Assembly: GCA_964019155.1 (NCBI GenBank)
Contig: OZ025243.1
Location: 88,549,079 to 88,613,078, forward strand
Reading direction: 5' to 3'
Source of the DNA: Osedax fenrisi
Lineage: Eukaryota > Annelida > Polychaeta > Sabellida > Siboglinidae
Length of the DNA stretch: 64,000 nt
In this document: piece after piece, positions 15,235-26,724 of the stretch
Position numbering within the stretch: the first letter of the stretch is position 1
How the letters are laid out: every line of letters starts with the position of its first letter
Notes under the pieces: generated by a model
The model's input: only the letters and a program-made list of their open reading frames with translations
Databases searched by the model: none
What the model was told of the DNA's origin: nothing
Translations under genes and position numbers: made by a program

Positions 15235-16460
15235 TTATTTATATTTTTTTCGAGTTTTCATATTTACAAAAATATTTGTAATTTCTTTTGTATTTAATGA
15301 TTTTAATATATTGTTTTCAATAGATAATAATGCCAAGTTAGATAATTTATCTTGAGCTAAAGAATTTCTTAAATATGTTTTTATCAGTTTAAGTTTTGAA
15401 AAACTTCTTTCTCCAGTATCATTTGAAATCATCAATGTCAGATATATTCTAATGATAATGCACATATTGGGAAAGAATTCTGTAATTTCCTTTGAAATTA
15501 ATTCCTTATAAATGTCCAATATATTTGATTTAGATTTCGTTCTTTGGAGCTTTACAAATTCAACAAATTGAATAAATTCATTACTGAAGTTTATATCGAT
15601 ATCATATTGGTAAAACCTTTTCCACGGTTTCCATATTTTAATAAATGATCTGCTAACAAGTTATCATATTTAGCTAGTAATTCAATAGTTCCAAGATAAT
15701 TTCCATTTCTTGTTGAACCCAAATCCTGATTATCACCTCTTAAAGGCAGTCCACGTGAAACAATGTATTTAATGACATTTATAACTCTCTCTATAACTTT
15801 AAACCAATATAACTTCTCATTCTCCAATTGATTATCCAGGGATGCTTTAATTTTGATAACTGAATTAGTTACTCTATTAATCATTAGCATGTATGCGTTT
15901 CGATGCCTACTACTATTTTCATGTGAAACAGCATCCTCGTGAATATGTTTCCAGTTACTATAACCAGTTATAAATTGTAATGTTTTACTAGGTGGATGGA
16001 ATAACTTACATACAAAGCAAACAGTTTACCAGTAGAAGGTGAATAGCATAACCATGTACGAATTTGTATTTCATCATTCTTATTTTTTTTATTGAATACA
16101 CTTTTATTAAGTTTACGTTCTTTATCCTTATTATTCGATTCACCATAAGCTATAATTGATCTTGAAAAGTCATCATCATGATATCTGCACATGATATCTG
16201 CACATATCCTACTGCTGCCTTTCTCACACCAAAAAGTTCTAAAACTTTATGTTATATATGCAGGCCACAATCCTATATATTTCGCAAATATATTATCAAT
16301 TAGACTATCTGTTCATTCTAAAATAACTTCCTTTTCAACTTGAACGATATCTTCATCAATAATATTTACGATAGAACTATTTGAAATATCTAAATTGTCA
16401 GTAGTTTTATCGGAAATATTATTATTTTTGATTATCCATCCACTTAAAGTTGTATTTTTC
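15235..16460 (-). pseudogene. hAT transposase, ZMYM1/TTF-zinc-finger type, internally deleted
   Basis: Minus-strand pieces in family order. First an N-terminal acidic linker, then LWPAYIT and the TTF-type zinc-finger entry WLCYSPSTGKLFALYV (16192-15968). Next come WKHIHEDAVSHENSSRHRNA and a DUF4371-like part with RGLPLRGDNQDLGSTRNGNY (15890-15591). Last is the C-terminal hAT dimerisation segment, GERSFSKLKLIKTYLRNSL (15519-15235). Full-length relatives have a few hundred residues between the last two parts, so the catalytic middle is deleted. Several stops and frameshifts add to this. It would have cut and pasted its own hAT element; now it is dead. Confidence 0.85.
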
Positions 16461-16649
16461 TGTGTGAAATAAATTGAATCTTACAATTATAATTAGTAAG
16501 ATTTACAAGATTAGTAAATTATATCACTATATATTGATCTTGGAATATAATGATTACATAGTATATAATGCGCCGATATCGTATATAGGTTAATACCAAG
16601 TTATAAATAGGGGGACGTTAATAAAGGACGTGTTTGATTGACATACTTA

Positions 16650-16673
16650 GGTTATTGATTGATTGATTGACCT
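16650..16673. repeat. (ATTG)n short tandem repeat
   Basis: Four to five ATTG units. The same tetranucleotide forms LINE 3' tails at 49118 and 55160, so this could be the last trace of a retroelement tail. Confidence 0.5.
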
Positions 16674-16710
16674 ACTATATATATAAACTCAAATATGCAT
16701 TTTGATTTAT

Positions 16711-16762
16711 CAGTATACTACATAGATTTATAGTTTACAAACTATAAATCTATGGTATACTG
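16711..16762. repeat. 52-bp near-perfect palindrome
   Basis: Left arm CAGTATAC-TA-CATAGATTTATAGTTT; the right arm is its inverse with only the TA dinucleotide missing. The ends CAGTATAC/GTATACTG resemble mariner/pogo termini, so it may be a minimal foldback element. Confidence 0.75.
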
Positions 16763-16790
16763 ACATATTATATATATATATATATATATA

Positions 16791-17243
16791 CAGTCAACTC
16801 TCGGTAAGTCGGACTACGGATAAGTCGGATTTCTCGATAAGTCGGACACATTTAGTTGGTTTTGTTGGATTTGTATCTAGTTCCATGTTAAATTAATCGG
16901 ATAAGTCGGATAAGTTGGATTGGATAAGTCGGACTTTTCTATAAGTCGGACACATATTATAGTCATTTTTATGATTTTTATACTGGATAAGTCGGAATTT
17001 TTATGAATTGTCAGAAATGTTTACTTTAAATAATGAATATTATAATTTTAGTAAGTAATATAATTGAATACAACATTTTATGTTGCTGATTGTTGCATAA
17101 TTCCATATTTAGGTAACCATTTAACTCGCGCTGCGTATTTCATGGCTTATTTGCATGATATTCTTAATCTCGGATAAGTCGGACATCTCGCTAAGTCGGA
17201 CACTTTTCCCGGTCCCTTGCGAGTCCGACTTTTCGGGAGTTGA

Positions 17244-17246
<3 letters not shown>
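16791..17246. mobile_element. pogo/Tigger-type MITE, 456 bp, in (TA)n
   Basis: Inverted ends: the left is CAGTCAACTCTCGGTAAGTCGGA, the right (minus strand) is CAGTCAACTCCCGAAAAGTCGGA, so 20 of 23 match. TA flanks both ends, and the flanks are long (TA)n tracts (16768-16790, 17247-17330). The CAGT..CTC start and the TA target fit pogo-group (Tc1/mariner superfamily) elements. The interior is non-coding and carries repeated ATAAGTCGGA words in direct orientation near both ends. It depends on a transposase elsewhere. Confidence 0.85.

Positions 17247-17330
<84 letters not shown>
17247..17330. repeat. (TA)n microsatellite
   Basis: Pure TA tract abutting the MITE end. Confidence 0.95.
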
Positions 17331-17334
<4 letters not shown>

Positions 17335-17622
17335 TAAATGGTGTATGTAAATATATGTATAAATATTTTTAAATTGTCATGCAATTTATTCATTAATAAT
17401 TGAATCAAATTATTTTGCAACAATAAAATTAATAAGGTAATGGGAAAAAAAATATATAGAGTATAAAAAAATATCTTAGATCATATATTAATCAATACAT
17501 ATATATTAAAATAGTACAATTATTTGATCAAAAAATGTGCTTCAAAAAATGATGGGCCCCAAATTCTGAGTGGGCCCCGGGCACCGTTCCCGGTGTGCCC
17601 CCCCCCCCTTAACACGGCCCTG

Positions 17623-18079
<457 letters not shown>

Positions 18080-18081
18080 TA

Positions 18082-18281
18082 CCAGGGTGCCCCTAGTGAG
18101 TGAATAGTTCGTTTGGTTATCGTCTGTGGCGTCTCCCCCTCCAGTCGCTATTTACATTCTGCTTCATTTACATAGCGAGCTACCGAGCTATAGCGGTAAA
18201 ATAGCGGCGGGCCTCGGTTTGAATAATGAACGAGGCGAGATGCATCTGCGCCGTACGACCACTGGGGAAATTAGACTTCGT

Positions 18282-18312
<31 letters not shown>

Positions 18313-18440
18313 CTAGTAGTCTCCGGTAGGGGCCGATCTCTCTCTCTCGCGCTTTTCTAGCCCGCTCTCGCTCTCTATCTTTATCGCGCGGTTTCTCGAC
18401 GTGTCTCGTGGTTTATCTGGGGTTCTCGTGCGGCGACACC
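18082..18440. promoter_or_regulatory. GC/CpG-rich island, possible promoter or 5' UTR exon
   Basis: This stretch is strikingly GC- and CpG-rich compared with its surroundings (GCGGCGGGCC, TCGCGC, GCGCGG). It carries an (AGC)n run at 18283-18303, a CTCTCTCTCTCGCGC tract near 18341 and a GGGGCCGATC word. A 67-codon frame (18126-18329) exists but has no recognisable domain. It could be a 5' UTR/promoter of a gene continuing past the assembly gap, or transposon-derived. Evidence is composition only. Confidence 0.3.
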
Positions 18441-18552
18441 TGTTTTAGAGGAAATGGCTTATCTCCTATAACTTATACTTTGTTCTCGTTACACTTCTAC
18501 TATGTAACTTTTAACATTTATACATAATTATAATTAATTTAATTTATAAATA

Positions 18553-18558
18553 TATATA

Positions 18559-18600
<42 letters not shown>
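18553..18600. repeat. (TA)n microsatellite
   Basis: TA tract. Confidence 0.9.
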
Positions 18601-18602
<2 letters not shown>

Positions 18603-18800
18603 AATATAAGCCACAGTTGAGTTCCTATAGGATATTATATTTATGATAATATAGTTATTACCATACACATGTTTAGTTTATAAGTAAACATACATAGGGG
18701 TATAAACTTGACTTAATCAGAGATTAATAATTAACTTAACCTATGATATATATATAATATATATGAATGAATAAATGCATGAATTGGTTTATTTAAAACA

Positions 18801-19000
18801 NNNNNNNNNNNNNNNNNNNNNNNNNNNNNNNNNNNNNNNNNNNNNNNNNNNNNNNNNNNNNNNNNNNNNNNNNNNNNNNNNNNNNNNNNNNNNNNNNNNN
18901 NNNNNNNNNNNNNNNNNNNNNNNNNNNNNNNNNNNNNNNNNNNNNNNNNNNNNNNNNNNNNNNNNNNNNNNNNNNNNNNNNNNNNNNNNNNNNNNNNNNN
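18801..19000. other. Assembly gap (200 N)
   Basis: Exactly 200 undetermined bases. The round length suggests a placeholder, so true size and content are unknown. Confidence 0.99.
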
Positions 19001-19589
19001 ATATTATAGTTATAACTTATAGCTATTTACTAATAAAGTTAACAAACATTATACTCTCCAATACATTACCATGCGACTAGAGTATATTTACAACTGTAGT
19101 ATAAATAGTACATTACCGTACACCTATAGTATAATAAAGTATACCGCGCATGAGCTGGATTAATAATAGAAAAGTAACGTCTCTTTTTTAGTGGCGCCGC
19201 TTTCGCAGTCATATCGATTAGATTAGCGCATTCGCATTGCTCATTAGATAACACCGCAACACAATAGACGTATTGTGGCTCGGCTGCAGGGTATTAAATA
19301 TTAACGTAATAACGGTGTGTATGTATCTATCCATGTAGCAGGTTCTACCCTACAGGGTAGGGCTGTATCTATACTACCAGCTCGAGAGGAGTAGCGCCTT
19401 ACATTGTATGGTTATGCCACCTTTATACATGCTTGTTCCGTATACCTATGTAACTCGCTACAATACCAGCTATAGTGTAATATCGCACGTTGTCTGTGTA
19501 TATTTCAAGTATACTGTGCCTCGCTATGCCTCCCCCATTTGTCTTCTTTATCTATAGGTGCATATTACAATATTCAATTAAAACTTACA

Positions 19590-19632
<43 letters not shown>

Positions 19633-19895
19633 CATATAAATAGTTTATTGGAATAATTTAATGACATTGTTTTTTATTCTAAGGTTATTTTCATTCTACT
19701 TTCTTTGACAGCATTAAATAATACCTATATTTTCCGGATGCTGTTAGTAATTAAAAATACAGTACTATAGTACCCCTATAGGAGTAGGTATAAGAGGTAT
19801 TATAATTGAATATAATTAAATATATGCGGGAATATTGGGTGTTTACTATATATAAATAACAATATATTGAATGCAACATGTAATCATAAGTTGTG
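19001..19895. other. Unique sequence, no gene recognised
   Basis: Moderate GC at 19140-19560, with a CTACCCTACAGGGTAGGG hairpin near 19347-19364. No coding domain is visible. (TA)n at 19591-19626. Confidence 0.4.
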
Positions 19896-19906
19896 ACTCA
19901 CAACTA

Positions 19907-20409
19907 GTGATGTAAATGATGCTGAGCCGAGAATTTTGGTTTTTGATGCCGAGCAGAAACTTTCATTTTAGGTTAAAAAAAACGAGCCTGAACCGAGCGG
20001 AGACTTTAGCCAAATGAGCCTGATCCGAGCCGAGACTCTAGTTAAATGAGCCCGAGCCGAGATGATACTCTTACAAAACATAATCGAGCCGAAATGATGC
20101 TTTTGTGAAGTTACATTTTAAACATAATTTGATATATTTATCCATATAAATAATCTTAAATGATGCCTTTAATAAGCATGAGTTAATAGTAATATATTTT
20201 ATATAGTCTGAGACTGCATCGACGGTTTAGGTAACCTATTCTGAGTCTTAAATGATGCTTTTGACATTGATACTGCATCGATGCTTTAAGTAGTGTGACT
20301 GAGACTACATTGATGCTTTATGTATTAATACTGAGACTGCATTGATGCTTTGGTAAACTGAGACTGAGACTGCACCGATGCTTTAGATTTGAGCATCATT
20401 TACATCAAT
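19907..20409. mobile_element. MITE, 503 bp, with 11-bp direct flanks and internal tandem motifs
   Basis: Ends are inverted: GTGATGTAAATGATGCT on the left, and ATTGATGTAAATGATGCTC on the minus strand from the right. ACTCACAACTA flanks both sides (19896-19906 and 20410-20420), which looks like a target-site duplication, though longer than the 8 bp of hAT. The left interior has degenerate GAGCCGAGA(C) words. The right interior (20205-20390) has four to five degenerate units of about 40 bp around TGAGACTGCATCGATGCTTT. No coding capacity. Confidence 0.75.
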
Positions 20410-20420
20410 ACTCACAACTA

Positions 20421-21336
20421 ATATCAAAAATAACATAAATCAACAAAAACATATATATATGTGTGTGTGTGTGTTGGTGTGTGTGTGTGGGTACATTTGT
20501 ATGGATGTGTGTATATTTAATTAATTATACAAATATTAATTTTCATTTATTATATATATCTTGATTTAAGTTATCAAGTACAATTGATTGAATTTTGAAT
20601 CATAATATTATATGTTATTATGATGCACAACATTCGTTTTATTTAAGAAAAATTGTATTTTACATTTTTTATTATAATATTGTAAAATTATAATATTTTA
20701 AATATTATAATTTAAATGACATTTAAGTTGTATTTATACATGAAATATAAATTCTATAAATATACACTTTAAAATACAACTAAACTAGAAAAAGTTATTT
20801 ATATTAATATTACATATAATATAATAGATGACCTATTTCTTAATCGAAAGGCCTCGCATTACAAAATAGTATGACAGATGAGATGTATTTAAGAAATTTA
20901 AATACAAAAATAATACTAATATTTAAACTTTATTTATAATAAAGATATATTTTTAATAATTGTACTGATATAAACTATGATAACTTCTTTTAAATTGAAT
21001 AATTACTTTAGATTTGTAATATAATTAGAAAGTACTTTTACGATCAAAGTTATCGATATAGATTTTTAATTCTGTATATGAAATTTATATATTTGCAAAC
21101 AAGTAGGCAAAATCACGTTTTTCAAATATTTGTGTATTATGTTATAGACATATGCATATTACATAGCAATAAGTAATATTTAAAAAAAGTTCACAATACT
21201 ATTAAATATATAAATTTATTAATATATTAAAAGACAACAACATTAAAAAAAGTATATTGAAAAAGTTAGCAGCGTTCAAAAATAGCATTTGTTCGTATCT
21301 TTTACATGAAAGGTAAACGAGTGGCATTTCATCCCC
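20421..21336. other. AT-rich region with (TG)n and a repeat terminus
   Basis: (TG)n at 20460-20488. Bases 21294-21343 hold GTATCTTTTACATGAAAGG and CCCCTTAAGGG, the inverted terminus of the TTAAGGG family. It abuts the next element. Confidence 0.5.
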
Positions 21337-22090
21337 TTAAGGGTCGGGTAAACCTTCGTATGTTTGTTGTTGTTAAAAATGTTATGTTAATATTTTAAAA
21401 TATGCAGCTTTATCTTTAAAATTGTATATAAAGTTTAAAATAAAAGTATTTCAAAGTATTTCAAATCGAGTTTTTAAACATAGTACTGTAAAAAATATTT
21501 GATAAAATGTGAGTAATATTTGTGTTCAAATATTCAGTTATTATACGTTTTAATTTCATTTTTTTTAATATCAATATTTATCTATAGAGCTACATCAAAT
21601 TATCATGCAGGAAATGGCGAATTACAATAAAATTATATAATAATAAAATGTATAAATATCATAAATTTATTGTTATTTATTCAAAATAAAATTGATAACA
21701 ACTTTAGAAGGCTATATCTCAGCATTTTTTTTTTATCTATTTTTGCCCAATTTCTTTAATCATTATAAAAATGTCTGAGTATATACATATATATATATGA
21801 TATTACTGATAATAAGCTATCCTATTAGAATGTCATAATTTTATTTTTAAATATACTAATTATATATATTATAAAAAAAATTGATGAAAAAAAACAAACA
21901 AAAATACAAAAATAAAATGGTAGACGATAACTTATAATTATAGATGGTTATATGTTTAGATATATGGTATGTTTTATAGATAGAAAATTAGGTGATTATA
22001 TGCATTTGTGTAAAAGTAGTAGTCTTTTTAATGACCCTCATTATCCCTATCTTTTACATGTAAACTCGGCAATGTTACCCCGGCCCTTAA
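21337..22090. mobile_element. TTAA-flanked MITE (piggyBac-like), about 754 bp
   Basis: The left end is TTAAGGGTCGGGTAAAC; the right end, on the minus strand, is TTAAGGGCCGGGGTAAC. TTAA at both extremes is what a piggyBac-type insertion would duplicate. The interior is AT-rich and non-coding, and the right subterminal region holds CTATCTTTTACATGTAAAC, shared with other termini in this window. The superfamily assignment rests only on TTAA and short ends. Confidence 0.5.
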
Positions 22091-22917
22091 TATAATATAT
22101 ATATCTAAAATAATATTTATGAGGATTCAATTTTTTCAACATTTATATTTTACTAAATTTGTTATTAATATGATAAATGTGATAAATATACAATATATAA
22201 TAAGTTTGTACATACGATTCATAATAAGTATATTAGTATATGTATATTAGTATAGTATAGAAAAGTGTTCAATACATTCATATTATCATATTTTATTTTT
22301 AATTTATGTTATTACCGTTATAGATCTAGACTTAAAATAAAACCAGTTTATATATTTATAAATAAACTCAATAGATTATAATAAAATGCAACAATAATAC
22401 TTCTTAATGTATATTATTACACACATATTATTGACATATTATATACATATTAATGACATATTAGTGACATATTAATAACATATAAAGTGTCAAATATTTA
22501 ATGTAATAATTCATTAGCCTATAAAACCTATCAACTATTTATAATCGTATACGATTTATATGCCGTTTATATACGACATATATGTCGTTTATACGACATA
22601 TATGTCTAGCGCATGCGTGCACGATACAGTATATATAGTATACAGTTTATCATGTAAAGCTTATCAATACGAACTTCGGTATATATTCATATTACTATAT
22701 GAATATAGTGGAGCATTCGTATACGAATATGAATTATTAAATAGACTACTATCTCATTACAGATCAGTGCAAGTTATGATCTTTATTTATGAATCAACTC
22801 GCTGTCACATGATACGTGGTATGTGATATATAGTCATATGTGGTAATGTTTAAATGTATAGTCGTACGTATATATATTAAAATCAATCCCCTGTGAGATA
22901 TGACTAACACCCACTGA
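22091..22917. other. AT-rich region with palindrome cluster
   Basis: 22545-22610 has repeated GACATATATGTC(G) palindromes and a GCGCATGCGTGC word. 22685-22735 has GAATATAG/CTATATTC-type inversions. The frame 22560-22826 is not recognisable as a protein. Confidence 0.4.
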
Positions 22918-23466
22918 TAAATTACTTACGATTACACTAATTAATGCTAGATCACTTTCTGCAAATATTGATATTATAATCAATACTTTACCCACACCGA
23001 TAAAGATACGCATTGAATGAAAAACTAGAAACATGTACCTCCATCTGCTATTAAAACTATAACCTCGCAGCCTTATACGAACTTATTCACATAATACAAC
23101 ATGTGTTGGTATAGCACTTCATCCCTTCTAAGAATTAAATTACATTGGCTGCCAATACAATACCGTATCATTTATAAGATTTGCCTAACCATAAATTTAT
23201 CTAATCACCATAATATTCCTAACTATCTCGCTAATTTAATTCATCCCAAAATAACTATATACGAACAAAACAGATAAAAAAATTCAAATTAACTTCAGTT
23301 TTATCAAAGTTAACGAATACCTAACATAAATCTTTCTCCATCCATGTTCTAAAAATCTTGAATGATCTCCCTTACTGTAACCGATCAATTGATTCAACTT
23401 TAAGATTAAAATTAAAGCTCAAAAATTCCTTTTTTCACAATATATAGATTACACTTGAATCACGTA
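22918..23466 (+). pseudogene. LINE relic: endonuclease start joined to ORF2 C-terminus
   Basis: 22918-23019 reads KLLTITLINARSLSANIDII, the start of a CR1/L2-type endonuclease. A short way on, 23075-23466 gives C-terminal ORF2 features in shifting frames: IKLHWLPIQYRIIYKICL and then LNDLPYCNRSIDSTLRLKLK, ending in a stop at about 23448. The RT core is missing, so this is an internally deleted, decayed copy. Confidence 0.6.
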
Positions 23467-24627
23467 CGAAAAATTCCATAAAGAAGTTGATGGAAGTGCC
23501 TAAACCAATTAGGTAACAAGTAATATGTAACATTATCATCGAACAAACTAGCAAATACATATACTGATATATTACTTACACATACCTTTAATAAATAAAA
23601 TACCCCTATATATCATCAATTGACACCTTCCTCCCGACAACCCTCACAAAGTATTCTTAACTGAATTATATGATAACATACAACAATATTTTTTAAAACA
23701 ATTTATATATAATAAGTATAATCATTCATTATAACTTCCAACTACTATGCACATAACTAAACCTCACTCAATATGAAAACTGCTCAATACACAAATATGT
23801 ACACACGCTTGACTATATTTTCCATTCTAAACTGACTCTCGCCTTATCATTACACCCCTGAGAAATCAAATCTACTAACTAACCATTATGCTATTACTGC
23901 CAGACTTAACCTTCCTAACTAATTTCGAATATTAATCTAAAAGTAATCAACTACACATCCTAAATAGAATGCTCTCAAGCATCTCTATATATAAATAGTA
24001 ATAACCGTGATACTTTGACTATTATACTAACTTCATATGACCTATATAGGTCACAAGTGTGCATCACTTATCCATTCACAACTTAAAATCCACACTAATG
24101 TACAATGATTAAATTCAGAATAAAATACCTCATTATCAGAAAACTATCAACCACATATAACCATAATACCTTTCACAGTAAATGTACAAAATAACGACCA
24201 AAATGCATCTTACTAAATCCAACTATTATAAAACTAAAATACAGATGTTAGAAAAAACACAACAAATTCTATAACATGTCTACTTGAATGAAATGTTACT
24301 ATACTTTATTGCCTAGATATATCAGAAAATATACTTTGTGAAAACGTGGACAACCCTGCTACATATCTATACTCTCATTGTATTTCAACAACATTTCAAC
24401 ATATTTCAACTACTTTTTCTGTTATAATATAATAAATTATTGACATCTCTCTAACTAGCATAACTATCACTGAAAGACTCAACAAATAATATAATTTATC
24501 CATTATTAAAAAAGCAACTGCAGACAGAAATATACATACAAATTGTGACCGTATATCACAACTCACAATACTAGCTAACACATTTGAAAATACATCATAT
24601 AGAGTCTATATTATATACAATTAACTA

Positions 24628-24630
<3 letters not shown>
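23467..24630. other. AT-rich region, no gene seen
   Basis: Possibly LINE 3' UTR at its left edge. Nothing else recognisable; CACAACTAA-like words are frequent, but no ordered repeat is seen. Confidence 0.35.

Positions 24631-24712
<82 letters not shown>
24631..24712. repeat. (TA)n microsatellite
   Basis: Pure TA tract of about 82 bases. Confidence 0.95.
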
Positions 24713-24715
<3 letters not shown>

Positions 24716-25002
24716 TGCAGTGCATCCGAAATGTACCTATATGATAATGTCGATAATATTATTATAAAATTACGTAAGTCGTATTACTCACTATATAATC
24801 GTGTTAAATTATCTGACAATTCTATTATTAAAATGATATATTTATATAATGTTTCTCGCCCGTCGTCAATATTTAAAACATGGTGTACATCATTGTTTTT
24901 TTAACTATATATTATTTGTAATTATATACTTATATATATAGATATGTGTTGTATAGTTGTATTTAATTTTTTTTTTGTTTTGTTTATCTATGGACTGTTT
25001 AT
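24713..25002 (+). pseudogene. Possible retroelement ORF 3' end
   Basis: An open frame emerging from (TA)n encodes a 55-residue tail (IIIKLRKSYYSLYNRVKL ... PSSIFKTWCTSLFF) with a stop at 24902. The composition and position just before a triplet tail fit the C-terminus of a LINE protein, but I cannot name the family. It may instead be chance. Confidence 0.3.
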
Positions 25003-25220
25003 GTCTGACTCAAATAAATAATAATAATAATAATAATATATAACTGTAAGGGCCCCGGATAATATAATATAAATATTCAAATGTTTTGTCCTCTATTTTG
25101 ATATAATTTTTATTAAGTTCTTGATAAACACAAGATAACAAAATGTACTACCTCGAGTCGAATCAAGGACATCTGGCTTACTAGAATTGGGTTGTCCCAC
25201 TGAGCTATAGACCGCATGCT
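25003..25220 (-). mobile_element. tRNA-derived SINE, minus-strand copy
   Basis: On the minus strand: box A TAGCTCAGTGGG (25208-25197), box B TTGATTCGACTC (25166-25155), TGTGTTTATCAAGAACTTAA, ATCCGGGGCCC, CAGTTATATA, then an ATT-triplet tail down to about 25005. Same architecture as 6368-6645. The body lengths differ: about 75 bases present before the tail in the first copy are absent here. Confidence 0.75.
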
Positions 25221-25355
25221 AAAACGCTCACACGGTACCATTTAGCTATACTAATATGGTAATCAACGTTAATCGACTAAATACGTTTACTTAATAAAGA
25301 ATTCTTGGGATTATTTTTTCAGTGACTAATATCAATGGAGAACGATTATCTATTC

Positions 25356-25657
25356 CAATAGTTCCCAACCTTTTTTCACTGTGACCTTTTTTTGTTAATT
25401 CTTAATTTAAAAATATATCATAACCCAATGAAAAAAAATATTTTTTTATTATTATATTTAATCATAAAAGAATCATATAAACTTAAATGTACATCTATTT
25501 AAATATATATTTCCATCTTAAATTTTTCTCGACCATAAAGCCACTTTGATTATTAAAGTATTTATATTATTTTTTAGAAATTGTCTCATAAATCTGATCC
25601 ACAGAAAATACCCAATGACTCGAGTTTGGGTTATGACCCATATGTTGGGAACCACTG
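25356..25657. mobile_element. hAT-type MITE, 302 bp
   Basis: The right end (minus strand) CAGTGGTTCCCAAC and the left end CAATAGTTCCCAACC are imperfect inverted repeats of a form common in hAT elements. Next to them are the direct flanks ATCTATTC (25348-25355) and ATCTATAT (25658-25665), which match at six of eight positions, as for an old 8-bp duplication. The interior is AT-rich and non-coding. Confidence 0.75.
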
Positions 25658-25665
25658 ATCTATAT

Positions 25666-25820
25666 ATGTATATGGTATGAACCTATTGTGTACACGTATG
25701 ATGTATACCTACGATGACCTACTTAGAACTAACAATATAACGATAAAGGATGGAGTGTACTTGGAGGCTAATACATATACAATATATTGTATCTAATAGC
25801 TAGCGTATAGGTATTCGTAA

Positions 25821-25859
<39 letters not shown>

Positions 25860-26286
25860 TTGATAGATAAGGCCGATCCTCGAACTCGTTACGACACTTT
25901 ACAGTTTATTCTAGATATTCAGTTGATTGTTTAGAAATGTAATAGTTTAAATACACGATTTAAAATTCGACTTATGAAGTCAATACACTTTTATTAATAA
26001 TACTAATAATAATATTATATGATACTATATAGTTTAAAAACGCAGGTGTAGTTTATCAATTCGGTTTATTTCGAGACTCGGGATTCTGACACACACACGC
26101 TTTATTATATAAATGTAAATTAGCATATACATCATGCACACGCAGTGCATGCGAACAAACTTATCTAAATATGATATTTTAAGATATCCCCCAGGGGGCG
26201 CTAGTTTAAGTTATTAATACTTTCGTAGTCGCATAAATACATATATTATTACGGCTATGTGTATTCATATTAATACACATACAAAC

Positions 26287-26318
<32 letters not shown>

Positions 26319-26677
26319 TATATAACATAATATTATGATAGCTGTAAAAGTGTTATAATATTTATTTTTAAACTGTCGTATTACAGCTTGTTTATTTCAA
26401 TATGTTATCGTCAGTACGTATTTCAACACATGTATACGTTCGATTAAGTACGAAAGCATTCAAATCATTCTACACTATATAATTATTAATGTAGATATAT
26501 GACTTCCAGTCATTACATCTATTAATGTAACTAGTGATTATTATCGTGTGGACCTATATGTAGTTGCAGGCGAATATAGCGTATATTTTAAGTAATATTA
26601 CTTATAATGCAATGTAATATATGACTTTTTATATCAGTTTATGAGATACGAACATATATATATATGTATACCGAAAT

Positions 26678-26724
<47 letters not shown>

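Larger units (their letters stand above)
14957..17622 (-). mobile_element. hAT-type DNA transposon, defective, inserted in (TAC)n
   Basis: The right boundary, read inward on the minus strand, is CAGGGCCGTGTTAAGG followed by a G-run and two GGGCCC blocks; CAGGG is the usual start of hAT/ZMYM1-type termini. The left boundary has CGGGCACC ... GTGGGCCCC, similar to inner parts of that terminus, but its outer bases are missing. (TAC)n lies directly outside both ends, so the 8-bp target duplication cannot be judged. Inside are a broken transposase (15235-16460), a small palindrome, and a pogo-type MITE. Read 5'-3' on the minus strand, the MITE precedes the transposase gene. Confidence 0.6.
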
